Shown: positions 1-6,046 of the stretch, piece by piece
Position numbering within the stretch: position 1 is the first letter of the stretch
How the letters are laid out: every line of letters starts with the position of its first letter
Assembly (NCBI GenBank): GCA_016208665.1
Contig: JACQXT010000207.1
Span: forward strand, 1 to 7,179
DNA length: 7,179 nucleotides
DNA from: Chitinivibrionia bacterium
GTDB lineage: Bacteria; Krumholzibacteriota; Krumholzibacteriia; WVZY01
Reading direction: 5' to 3'
Made by a program: the position numbers and the translations under genes
Notes under the pieces: model-generated
The model's database searches: none
The model's input: the letters and a program-made list of their open reading frames with translations, nothing else
What the model was told of the DNA's origin: nothing

Positions 1-190
1 CGTTCAAATCCCGCACGATCACGTCGATCTCGGCATCGGAGTAACCCTTATTCCGCGCCGCCTCTTCGATCGTTCCCCACATCGGCTCTCCGCAGGCCAG
101 GCACTTGATGTTCTTTCGCATGAGGTACGCCACGGACTGTGGAATGAGCCGCATCAGCTCCTCGATCAAGGTATCTCTTTCTATCGGCAT
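1..190 (-). CDS. DUF1858-like CxxC small protein (C-terminus cut by window edge)
   Basis: The frame opens at ATG 190-188 behind an AGGTG Shine-Dalgarno site five bases upstream and stays open to the window edge, giving 63 visible residues. The layout matches the DUF1858/ScdA-N type: an N-terminal helix (residues 7-16), a middle part containing C30-L-A-C33-G, a GTIEEAA stretch at 39-45, and a final helix near SDAEIDVIV (51-59). Such domains are usually 65-75 residues, so little is probably missing unless this is the N-terminus of a larger protein. In other bacteria the domain occurs alone or fused to hybrid-cluster, cupin or hemerythrin-like redox proteins. The two cysteines suggest a redox or metal role, but no precise function can be given. 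It is divergent from the PerR-catalase unit. Confidence 0.7.
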   Translation of the reverse strand, partial: MPIERDTLIEELMRLIPQSVAYLMRKNIKCLACGEPMWGTIEEAARNKGYSDAEIDVIVRDLN

Positions 191-194
191 TTGT

Positions 195-316
195 TCACCT
201 CTCGGCGCTCAAGTTCTCCTGCAGCATGAAGCCCGCTTTCAGATCGAGCGCCTTCATCACTTCGCCGGATTTCGTTCCATCAGGAGCCGGCCGTCCAGCG
301 CGCGCGACGAATTCAT
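195..316 (-). other. Doubtful short ORFs or broken gene upstream of the DUF1858-like gene
   Basis: Two tiny minus-strand frames chain together here. A 19-codon frame starts at ATG 316-314 seven bases after a run of six G (324-329 on the plus strand are C). It ends in TGA 259-257, which shares one base with ATG 257-255 of a 20-codon frame ending at 195. That stop lies within the Shine-Dalgarno region of the DUF1858-like gene. The second frame is also open further upstream, to a TTG at 392. Explanations include a translated leader peptide, a small gene broken by a frameshift at the G run, or chance. I recognise no family in either peptide. Confidence 0.2.
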
Positions 317-358
317 GGTGCTTCCCCCCGTATAGCTTATGGCCGAACTTGGAACTCT

Positions 359-380
359 CTTGTATCCTATCACATACAAG
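359..380. promoter_or_regulatory. Inverted repeat CTTGTAT-N8-ATACAAG, candidate operator
   Basis: The seven-base arms at 359-365 and 374-380 are perfect reverse complements with an eight-base spacer. The repeat lies between the divergent DUF1858-like and perR genes and overlaps a candidate minus-strand promoter. The size fits a dimeric regulator site, and the arms do not match the classical Fur or FNR consensus. The regulator is unknown. Confidence 0.4.
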
Positions 381-395
381 GCGTTGCGACAACCC
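367..395 (-). promoter_or_regulatory. Candidate sigma-70-type promoter for the DUF1858-like gene
   Basis: Read on the minus strand, a TTGTCG -35-like hexamer is followed after 17 bases by TAGGAT (four of six matches to TATAAT). Transcription would start near position 360 and read through the short ORFs into the DUF1858-like gene. Both hexamers are imperfect. The overlap with the inverted repeat at 359-380 is the main support. Confidence 0.3.
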
Positions 396-458
396 CGAGC
401 GAGCCGCCGAGCAGCGAGGCTGGAAGGACGATCCGCGGCTCTTCTTCGGTTCACGTAC

Positions 459-481
459 GACTATTACTTCTTGACATAGTC
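459..481. promoter_or_regulatory. Inverted repeat GACTAT-N11-ATAGTC over the perR -35
   Basis: Perfect six-base arms at 459-464 and 476-481 surround the TTGACA hexamer at 471-476. A dimeric repressor bound here would block the perR promoter. It does not match the classical TTATAAT-N-ATTATAA PerR box, so PerR binding is only inferred from position. Confidence 0.35.
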
Positions 482-499
482 TTTCTTTATACTTATTCT
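471..499 (+). promoter_or_regulatory. perR promoter, sigma-70 type
   Basis: TTGACA at 471-476 is a perfect -35 and is separated by exactly 17 bases from TATTCT at 494-499 (five of six matches to TATAAT). The expected transcription start, about 505-507, falls on the first ATG of the regulator gene, implying a leaderless transcript. Confidence 0.7.
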
Positions 500-506
500 A
501 CAGTAT
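489..506. promoter_or_regulatory. Inverted repeat ATACT-N8-AGTAT, candidate PerR autoregulatory operator
   Basis: Five-base arms at 489-493 and 502-506 are exact reverse complements. They flank the -10 hexamer and reach into the start codon. An AT-rich 18-base dyad here fits a Fur-family operator used for self-repression, although it departs from the classical 7-1-7 box. Confidence 0.4.
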
Positions 507-918
507 GATGGACAATCTTCTCGCAATCTTCCGCGATAACGGCATCCGCCCCACACCCCAGCGGCTTGAAGTGGCCCGCTACGCGCTTGCAGCGAGCGAT
601 CACCCGTCCGCAGACCGCGTTCTTCAGATGGTTCGCATGAAGTGGCCTGCGGTATCGCGGGCAACCGTGTACAACACGCTTCATCTTCTGGTTGAAAAGG
701 GGTTGCTCGCAACACGCATCCTGAAGGAAGGCGTCGTCGTATTCGAGCCGCGCGTTGGGCGGCATCACCACTTCATCGACGAGAAGACCGGGGAGATTCG
801 CGATGTTCCGTGGCACTCGTTGAAGGTAACGGGCTTCGACTCCCTCGAAGATGCCGACGTTCGCGAGTACTCCGTCGTTCTGTACGGCCGTTCCAAACGC
901 TCAAGGAGAAACAAGTGA
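505..918 (+). CDS. perR: Fur-family peroxide-responsive repressor, PerR-like, lacking structural zinc cysteines
   Basis: This is a 137-residue cytoplasmic DNA-binding repressor. The winged-helix part carries RPTPQR (15-20), HPSAD (33-37) and SRATVYNTL (51-59, recognition helix). The dimerisation part begins near residue 75 and contains HHH (87-89). By alignment from memory with Bacillus PerR, the regulatory metal ligands map to H33, E81, H87, H89 and D100. Having Asp rather than Glu at the last site is the feature tied to peroxide sensing. The usual CxxC pairs are absent, with DEKTG at the first pair's position; zinc-free PerR proteins of this kind are known, for example in Leptospira. The catalase gene 88 bases downstream on the same strand supports a peroxide role. 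The start is ATG 505 or 508, with no Shine-Dalgarno site. An Irr- or Fur-like role is less likely. Confidence 0.85.
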   Translation: MMDNLLAIFRDNGIRPTPQRLEVARYALAASDHPSADRVLQMVRMKWPAVSRATVYNTLHLLVEKGLLATRILKEGVVVFEPRVGRHHHFIDEKTGEIRDVPWHSLKVTGFDSLEDADVREYSVVLYGRSKRSRRNK

Positions 919-943
919 TCATCCGGGCGTTTCCTTCCGCCTC

Positions 944-960
944 TCGGCGCCGGCAGCCGA
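944..960 (+). other. Small hairpin between perR and the catalase gene
   Basis: TCGGC (944-948) can pair with GCCGA (956-960) across a seven-base loop. No T run follows, so it is probably not a terminator. It may be an mRNA-stability or processing element if perR and the catalase gene share a transcript. I see no convincing separate promoter in 919-1006. Confidence 0.25.
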
Positions 961-1006
961 CTCATATGCCGCGTATTAACCTGCTTTGATTCGGAGGTGA
1001 TTACCT

Positions 1007-2437
1007 ATGAAAAAGCGAAAGCTGACGACCGCCGCCGGTATCCCGGTGGGTGACAATCAGAATTCCCTCACCGCCGGTCCCCGCGGTCCTCTGCTCCTTC
1101 AGGATTGGCAGTTGTTCGAAAAGCATGCCCACTTCAACCGTGAGCGCATACCGGAGCGCGTCGTGCACGCGAAAGGCTCCGGCGCATACGGCGTGTTCAC
1201 CGTCACAGGCGATATCACGAAGTACACAAAGGCGCGCATCTTTTCCGAGATCGGCAAGAAGACCGAATGCTTTCACCGGTTCTCCACCGTCGCCGGCGAG
1301 CGCGGCGCAGCGGACGCCGAACGCGATGTGAGGGGCTTTGCACTCAAGTTTTATACGGAAGAAGGAAACTGGGATCTCGTCGGCAACAACACTCCGGTTT
1401 TCTTCGTGCGCGATCCGTATAAGTTCCCCGACTTCATACGCACCCAGAAACGCGATCCCAAGACGAACCTCCGCAATCCTGCCGCCATGTGGGACTTCTG
1501 GTCGCTGTCGCCTGAGAGCCTGCATCAGGTGACGGTTCTCTTCTCGGATCGCGGATTGCCGAAGAGCTACCGCACCATGAACGGCTACGGGAGCCATACG
1601 TACAGCCTCCTGAATGCAAACAACGAGCGCTTTTGGGTCAAATTTCATTTCAAGACCATGCAAGGCATCCATTGTCTCACCGAGGAAGAGGCGGAACGTA
1701 TCGTCGGCCGTGACCGCGAGAGCCATCAAAGGGACTTGTTCGAGTCGATTGCAGCCGGCAATTTCCCCACATGGCGCCTCATGGTGCAAGTCATGCCGGA
1801 AACCGAGGCCGATACAACGCCGTATAATCCCTTCGATCTCACGAAGGTCTGGCCGCACGGCGATTACCCGTTGATCGAGGTTGGCATTCTTGAGTGGAAT
1901 AAGAATCCGGAGAATTATTTCGCGGATGTCGAGCAGTCGGCTTTTTCTCCAGGGAATATCGTGCCTGGAATCGGCCATAGTCCCGACAAGATGCTGCAGT
2001 TCCGTATCATCTCCTACGCCGACGCGCACCGTTACCGTCTTGGCGTGAACTATGAGAGTCTTCCCGTCAACCGGCCTCGCTGCGAGGTTGCGACGTACCA
2101 CCGCGACGGGGCGATGCGCTTCGACGGCAATAGCGGAGGATCGGTCAACTACGAGCCCAACAGCTTAGACGGACCGGCCGAAGACTCCCGCTATAAGGAG
2201 CCCCCGCTTCCCATCTCCGGCGATGCCGACCGATATAGCCACCGCGAGGGGAACGACGATTACTCCCAAGCCGGCAATCTCTATCGGCTCATGCCCCCGG
2301 ACGAGCGGGAACGGCTTCATCGGGCCCTGGCATGCGCGATGCGGGACGTGCCGAAGGACATCGTGGAGCGGCAGCTGAAGCATTTCGAGAAAGCGGATCC
2401 TGCATACGCCAAGGGCGTACGGGGCTCTTTGAAGTAA
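1007..2437 (+). CDS. katA: Monofunctional haem catalase (hydrogen peroxide to water and oxygen)
   Basis: This 476-residue protein is a typical small-subunit catalase, close to clade 3 length (about 480-500). It decomposes two hydrogen peroxide molecules to water and oxygen in the cytoplasm and has no signal peptide. The distal haem residues are H54 (in RVVHAKG) and N127 (in DLVGNN). The proximal haem ligand is Y337 in [14 protein letters not shown], at the spacing expected from human catalase. Family blocks NGYGSHT (192-198), [11 protein letters not shown] (274-284) and NYFADVEQ (303-310) are intact, and there is no C-terminal flavodoxin-like extension as in large catalases. The start is fixed by GGAGGTGA seven bases before ATG 1007. 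It lies directly after perR and is probably its target, likely transcribed from the perR promoter. All key residues are present, so it should be active. Confidence 0.97.
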   Translation: MKKRKLTTAAGIPVGDNQNSLTAGPRGPLLLQDWQLFEKHAHFNRERIPERVVHAKGSGAYGVFTVTGDITKYTKARIFSEIGKKTECFHRFSTVAGERGAADAERDVRGFALKFYTEEGNWDLVGNNTPVFFVRDPYKFPDFIRTQKRDPKTNLRNPAAMWDFWSLSPESLHQVTVLFSDRGLPKSYRTMNGYGSHTYSLLNANNERFWVKFHFKTMQGIHCLTEEEAERIVGRDRESHQRDLFESIAAGNFPTWRLMVQVMPETEADTTPYNPFDLTKVWPHGDYPLIEVGILEWNKNPENYFADVEQSAFSPGNIVPGIGHSPDKMLQFRIISYADAHRYRLGVNYESLPVNRPRCEVATYHRDGAMRFDGNSGGSVNYEPNSLDGPAEDSRYKEPPLPISGDADRYSHREGNDDYSQAGNLYRLMPPDERERLHRALACAMRDVPKDIVERQLKHFEKADPAYAKGVRGSLK

Positions 2438-2447
2438 GCGGCGCGTG

Positions 2448-2480
2448 AAAAGGGGCAGGGGCGCTCGCCCCGCCCATTTT
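2448..2480. terminator. Bidirectional rho-independent terminator between converging units
   Basis: GGGGC (2458-2462) pairs with GCCCC (2467-2471) over a GCTC loop. The stem is extended by GGGC (2453-2456) with GCCC (2472-2475) across one bulged A. It is flanked by AAAA (2448-2451) and TTTT (2477-2480), so it can work on both strands. It sits 10 bases past the catalase stop and 7 bases past the stop of the converging anti-sigma gene. Confidence 0.75.
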
Positions 2481-2487
2481 CAGGGCA

Positions 2488-2829
2488 TCACAGAAGATCG
2501 CGCTGAGCCGCCGTCCATGTCAGACTCTCTGCCGCGGTGCTGTCCTGCCCCTGCACGGATTCCTGCAGCGGCGCGAACCCGGCGGGCGGGCGGAACATTT
2601 GCTCTGCGGAATAGAACGATAGCCCCGCAACTGTAATCATGGAGAGCAGAAACAGATAGAGAGGGATCGGCCTTCTCAGCATGCCGATCCTTTTCTCAAC
2701 GACCCGTTCTCCCTTGAATGCGCGGGCGTATCCATCGAGGACGGATCTCTTGACGCGTTCGCTCGGGCCGACTTGCGCGTCCTTCAGCATCCTTTCAATA
2801 TCGCGTTCATCGTCATAGTCATCCTTCAT
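2488..2829 (-). CDS. Putative anti-sigma factor, single-pass membrane protein
   Basis: This 113-residue protein has a charged N-terminal part (1-53), one hydrophobic segment (about 55-73, PIPLYLFLLSMITVAGLSFY) and a short polar C-terminal tail (74-113). The arginines at 52-53 before the segment predict an N-in topology. It has a strong AAGGAGG site before ATG 2829, placed inside the end of the sigma factor gene, which it overlaps by 11 bases. Order, coupling and topology are those of an ECF anti-sigma factor that holds the sigma at the membrane. The zinc-binding HxxxCxxC motif of the common ZAS anti-sigma domain is absent and I see no other named domain. The function is therefore inferred mainly from context. 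It could also be an unrelated small membrane partner. Confidence 0.6.
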   Translation of the reverse strand: MKDDYDDERDIERMLKDAQVGPSERVKRSVLDGYARAFKGERVVEKRIGMLRRPIPLYLFLLSMITVAGLSFYSAEQMFRPPAGFAPLQESVQGQDSTAAESLTWTAAQRDLL

Positions 2830-3400
2830 GTTTCCTCCTTCTGCAGTCGTGCATATCGATCCTCTGTTTCAAAAGCTTGACTGCATTGTGCATCCGGCTT
2901 CTCGCCGTTCCTTCAGGAATCCCCAACACCTGCGCGATTTCGCCGTATGCCATCCCGGATCCCGCCCGCAGGGAAACGACTTCCCGCATGTCCTCCGGGA
3001 GGGCTGCGACCAGGCGTGTGAGCGTATCGGCCACGATATCCTCGGACCATTCGCCTATCGAAGCAGGCGCACACGGGATGCTGTCGAATTCCAACGGATC
3101 GACCGCGACTGTTCTCGATCGCATGCGGGCATGGTTGCGCCCGATATTGAGCACAATCGTGTAAAGCCAGTGTGTGAATGGACGGTTCGGGCGATAGGCT
3201 GCCAGGCCGCTTATCACCCGAAGGAATACGTCCTGCGTAAGATCGTCTATCGCATCCCGATCCGGACCGGCGAACGAGGAAAGCGTCCGCGCAACTCCCG
3301 AAGAATGCCGGTCGTAGATCGCTTCGAACGCGGATGCGTCTCCTTTTTGGGAGCGAGCAACGAGTTCCGCATCGCATAGATCAGGCATCTCGTCGATCAT
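2819..3400 (-). CDS. ECF-family RNA polymerase sigma factor
   Basis: From ATG 3400 this is 193 residues, the normal ECF size. Region 2 spans about residues 11-97: DAELVARSQKGDASAFEAIY opens it (10-29), then DDLTQDVFLRV (52-62, core-binding and -10 recognition) and PFTHWLYTIVLNIGRNHAR (74-92). Region 4 spans about 125-182, with the helix-turn-helix in YGEIAQVLGIPEGTARSRM (152-170), which reads the -35. There is no region 3, as expected. The frame is open upstream of ATG 3400, but that part would lie inside the TPR gene and looks like shadow sequence. ATG 3400 overlaps the TPR stop as ATGA, so translation is probably coupled. The likely partner is the anti-sigma gene downstream. The ECF group cannot be assigned by eye. 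Confidence 0.93.
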   Translation of the reverse strand: MIDEMPDLCDAELVARSQKGDASAFEAIYDRHSSGVARTLSSFAGPDRDAIDDLTQDVFLRVISGLAAYRPNRPFTHWLYTIVLNIGRNHARMRSRTVAVDPLEFDSIPCAPASIGEWSEDIVADTLTRLVAALPEDMREVVSLRAGSGMAYGEIAQVLGIPEGTARSRMHNAVKLLKQRIDMHDCRRRKHEG

Positions 3401-4554
3401 TTGCTTTTCAATGCCTTCCGGATATAGATCGCCATCCTCTCGAAATCGTGAAAATCTGCGATTTCCAGCGCTTTCTCCAGAAGCCTGCGCCGTGTCTCCT
3501 TGCCGAGCTCTTTCTCTTGGGCGACGTTGAACATCGCCGTTACATAATTGCTCATGGCTTCGGCCACGGTCGGAGTCAAAGACCAGGCGTAGTTCCAATC
3601 GGTCGCCGAATCCAAACGGTACGTATAAAAAAACAGCCGGGATGACTCCTCTGCGGAAAGCCCTTTGCCCGTGAGGCGAAGATTGATGCCTTCCACGCGC
3701 GCTTCGGGCTTGAATCCGTACGATTCATAGTTCGCCGACGAGGCGAAGAACAGCGGAGCCTTGTTCTCCGCCATCATCCGCTCGATCAACTTCGAGGCGA
3801 GCAGCGCGGCCTTGCCGTCGGGCGTTACCGTGACGACATGATTGTCGATGTCGAAATCGGGCTTGATCGATGGATGGCGGACGAACACTGCCTTGGCGTA
3901 TGACGGCAAGTTCAACAGGGAGCGGTTGAGCACGATGACGTCCTCCCGGAGTTTCATCCCTGTCTGAAGAGATAGAGGAGCAAAGGTATCGTTGTCGCCT
4001 CCGGTTATCAGGACAGCGCCTTCCGGCAGGCCGATCAGCATGTTGTAGGCAAAGTCCTGAAGCGGCTGCGGGATTATTCTCTGCTCGAAAATGGCCTTGA
4101 ATACCTCCTCCGACTTCGACCACTCTCCGCGCCTCAAGTACACCGTTGCAAGCGTCGTCAACCCCCACTCATAACCGGGCGCGATCCGCCGGCACCGCTC
4201 GAGAGGCTCGACGGCGCCGTCATCGTCGCCGAGATATACGGAGAGCATCGCCCCCAGAAAGGCGAGGGCCTTCGGGTTGTCCGGTTCGAGATCCACCGCG
4301 CGTTTTCCGGCGTTGACCGCCGCTTCCAACTCATCGGTGTAGCGGTAAGCCATTCCTAAATTGACCAGGGCATCCGCCGATTCGCCGTTCTTCTCAATGT
4401 ATTCTTTCCATTCTTTTGCCAGTCTGACATATGACGCCTGATCCAATTGCCGTTCCACGAGCCTGGGAACAGGCTGCGGCTGCGATTGAGCCGGAGTTGC
4501 GAAAGCGATAACTGCAGTCATGTAAACAAGGAATATGTGTCCTGGGTTCCGCAT
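3397..4554 (-). CDS. Exported TPR protein with DUF2723-like GDNDTF domain, first gene of the ECF sigma unit
   Basis: The start is ATG 4554, six bases after GAGGAGG, giving 385 residues. Residues 1-24 look like a signal peptide with a hydrophobic core (HIFLVYMTAVIAF) and an Ala/Ser-rich cleavage region, so the protein should be periplasmic or surface-exposed. Residues about 41-165 are helical repeats of TPR type, for example ALVNLGMAYRYTDELEAAVN (62-81) and an adjacent repeat ending in LEPDNPKAL (89-97). Residues 174-225 contain GAVLITGGDNDTFAPLSLQ and then VIVLNRSLLNLPSYA. This strongly resembles the C-terminal soluble part of DUF2723 (mannosyltransferase-like) membrane proteins, but the multi-TM part is missing. 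The remainder is helical. Because its stop overlaps the sigma start, it may sense or execute the envelope response. Its molecular function is unknown. Confidence 0.85.
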   Translation of the reverse strand: MRNPGHIFLVYMTAVIAFATPAQSQPQPVPRLVERQLDQASYVRLAKEWKEYIEKNGESADALVNLGMAYRYTDELEAAVNAGKRAVDLEPDNPKALAFLGAMLSVYLGDDDGAVEPLERCRRIAPGYEWGLTTLATVYLRRGEWSKSEEVFKAIFEQRIIPQPLQDFAYNMLIGLPEGAVLITGGDNDTFAPLSLQTGMKLREDVIVLNRSLLNLPSYAKAVFVRHPSIKPDFDIDNHVVTVTPDGKAALLASKLIERMMAENKAPLFFASSANYESYGFKPEARVEGINLRLTGKGLSAEESSRLFFYTYRLDSATDWNYAWSLTPTVAEAMSNYVTAMFNVAQEKELGKETRRRLLEKALEIADFHDFERMAIYIRKALKSK

Positions 4555-4602
4555 CGTGATCCTCCTCGCATTCATGTATTCGAAGCCGAAATGCCCTCTC
4601 GT

Positions 4603-4635
4603 GTATAAGAACACTCGATGGCGGGAATACGTTCA
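4603..4635 (-). promoter_or_regulatory. Weak candidate promoter of the TPR-ECF sigma unit
   Basis: On the minus strand a TGAACG element (complement of 4630-4635) lies upstream of TTCTTATAC (complement of 4603-4611). The GAAC core resembles an ECF -35, with about 17 bases from the seven-base element to TTCTTAT. TTATAC could instead be a sigma-70 -10, but no good -35 is found for it. The 147-base gap 4555-4701 holds no gene, so a promoter is expected somewhere here. Confidence 0.25.
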
Positions 4636-4701
4636 GATGAAAAAGGGGATGCGCAATTGGATTTCGATGCAGAATCCGCTTACTGACTCTATGACAACAT
4701 G

Positions 4702-5274
4702 TTATGAGACGCCGTCTTTTATTCCGGACTGCTTCCACAGGTAGAGCGCGATCGCCGTTGCGGCGGCCGCGTTGAGCGATTCCACGTGGCCGGATATCGG
4801 AATCGACACTGAGTTCGTCCTGAACCGTTCGGGCAAGCCCGGGCCTTCGATGCCAGGCAACAATGCAAAGGTCTCCGGAAATGCAAATTCTGATATGTCG
4901 GTTCCTTCCACCGAAAGCGGCACGATCGGCAGATCCCCGGGCAGGTCGCGCAGCGAAGGTCCTTCGCGCAACGCCGCCTTGAACACGGCGCCTCCCGATG
5001 CCCTCAGGGACTTGGGATGGTAGGGATGCGCGCACTCCGATAAGAGAATAACCGTGCCCACGCCGAATGCAACCGCGGAGCGGATAACCGTGCCGACATT
5101 CTCCGGGTCCTGAAACGGCAGCAGAAGGCTGCATCCCTCCGGAAGGCCGTCCTCCGGATTCCAAGGCCGGATCGGCGGCATCCTGACCAGCATGAGCGGA
5201 GCGCCGGTGCCGAATACGTCGAGAGTCCTGAACAGCTCCGCCGAAAACTGGTACCACGACGCTTGCGCAGGCAA
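4702..5274 (-). CDS. SpoU/TrmH-family RNA 2'-O-methyltransferase (SPOUT fold), true start uncertain
   Basis: The three SpoU signatures are clear (residues from TTG 5274): DPENVGTVIRSAVAFG (56-71), LLPGIEGPGLPE (138-149), and SVSIPISGHVESLN (155-168) followed by AAAATAIALY. These form the trefoil-knot SAM site, and the asparagine and arginine of motif 1 are intact, so 2'-O-methylation of tRNA or rRNA is expected. Start problem: TTG 5274 is the first ATG/GTG/TTG in the frame and has a poor ribosome site. Yet the frame is open 33 codons further up, to 5373, and that part reads like the N-terminal substrate-binding region of the family (SGQKTIQDVLKG, then CEAWIGT). It overlaps the 3' end of rsmG. 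Initiation at a rare codon such as CTG, or a frameshift-linked fusion to RsmG, are the alternatives. The RNA target is unknown. Confidence 0.85.
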   Translation of the reverse strand: MPAQASWYQFSAELFRTLDVFGTGAPLMLVRMPPIRPWNPEDGLPEGCSLLLPFQDPENVGTVIRSAVAFGVGTVILLSECAHPYHPKSLRASGGAVFKAALREGPSLRDLPGDLPIVPLSVEGTDISEFAFPETFALLPGIEGPGLPERFRTNSVSIPISGHVESLNAAAATAIALYLWKQSGIKDGVS

Positions 5275-5339
5275 CCCGGCGGGCGGAGCCTCGGAATCGA
5301 CCGTGCCGATCCAAGCCTCGCAGAGCTCCGGAGAACCCT

Positions 5340-6017
5340 TCAGAACATCCTGTATCGTTTTCTGACCCGATACTCATGGGGAGTTTGAGGTATCCGATAG
5401 GCAATGTCCTCCACAAGCCGGTACTCTGCTCCAAAGCGCTTTGCGGTCTGTTGAATCTCGCCGTCGCAATGCGGTCCCTTCATGAAAATCACCAGCCCGT
5501 TTTTAACCAGGCATCCGGAAATGCGTTCCAATGTCCTGACGATATGCTCGACCGCCCGGGTGATAACTCCATTCACAGGCGTTTCGAACCGCTCCGTAAC
5601 GCCTCTGTCGACGACCGCAATTCCTTCGAGTTTCATGTCTTCGATCGCAAGTTTCAGGAAATCCGTGCGGCTCTTGCGGCTTTCGGCAAGCATCATATCG
5701 AGGTGAGGAAATGCTATTTTGAGCGGTATTCCGGGCATGCCGGCGCCCGATCCCAAGTCCATGAGAGGCGACGGCAGCGTCATCAAGGTGCCGGGAAGAA
5801 TCGAATCCACATACAGCTTGAGCGCCATGCTCTCGAAACTGTGGATGCGGGTCATGTTCAACCGGGCATTGTGCGCTCGAAGCAGCGTATGATATGACCA
5901 GAGTCGACTCAGCTGTTCATCGGACAGCCGTATGCCGGAGCGCTGCACCAAGGCGCCCAGGTCTTCCGGTCCATACCGCGCACCCTTCTGTGATTGGCGG
6001 GATGTCTTCCTGTTCAT
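5340..6017 (-). CDS. rsmG: 16S rRNA (guanine-527 N7)-methyltransferase RsmG (GidB)
   Basis: This 225-residue cytoplasmic enzyme uses SAM to methylate N7 of G527 in the 530 loop of 16S rRNA. Residues 30-75 match the family N-terminal part (LWSYHTLLRAHNARLNMTRI, then an aspartate-containing DSILPG). SAM motif I is DLGSGAGMPGIPLKIAFP (87-104), followed by ESRKSRTDFLKL (112-123), ITRAV (152-156) and FMKGP (178-182). Length fits the family, which is about 200-240. ATG 6017 is the first possible start, since an in-frame TAA lies four codons upstream, but its Shine-Dalgarno site is weak. It probably depends on translation of mobB, which ends 29 bases upstream. The last residues after HEYRVRK look irregular, and the adjacent methyltransferase continues there in the -1 frame. 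Confidence 0.93.
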   Translation of the reverse strand: MNRKTSRQSQKGARYGPEDLGALVQRSGIRLSDEQLSRLWSYHTLLRAHNARLNMTRIHSFESMALKLYVDSILPGTLMTLPSPLMDLGSGAGMPGIPLKIAFPHLDMMLAESRKSRTDFLKLAIEDMKLEGIAVVDRGVTERFETPVNGVITRAVEHIVRTLERISGCLVKNGLVIFMKGPHCDGEIQQTAKRFGAEYRLVEDIAYRIPQTPHEYRVRKRYRMF

Positions 6018-6046
6018 GGAGTGTTAATTGCTCATGTTCGCTGCGG

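Noticed and set aside
919..1006. Separate catalase promoter or PerR box
   Set aside because: No acceptable -35/-10 pair and no AT-rich dyad is visible in this 88-base gap. Read-through from the perR promoter is the simpler view.
1001..2101. 366-codon minus-strand ORF opposite the catalase gene
   Set aside because: It lies fully inside a gene with all catalase motifs, has no recognisable family features, and is the usual antisense shadow of GC-rich codon use.
3401..3598. 66-residue N-terminal extension of the sigma factor
   Set aside because: It lies inside the TPR gene in another frame and is low-complexity and charged. The ECF domain begins right after ATG 3400.
4640..4680. Possible terminator after the SpoU methyltransferase gene (GGATT/AATCC stem and a later T run, minus strand)
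   Set aside because: The stem is only five pairs with a nine-base loop, and the T run begins well beyond it, so it does not look like a working intrinsic terminator.
4696..4703. Palindrome AACATGTT at the methyltransferase stop codon
   Set aside because: Eight-base palindromes are expected by chance and the symmetry does not extend outward.
4394..5434. 346-codon minus-strand ORF across the methyltransferase and the gap before the TPR gene
   Set aside because: The sequence is arginine/glycine-rich with no motif, in a different frame from the clear SpoU signatures. It crosses the TPR gene's ribosome site.
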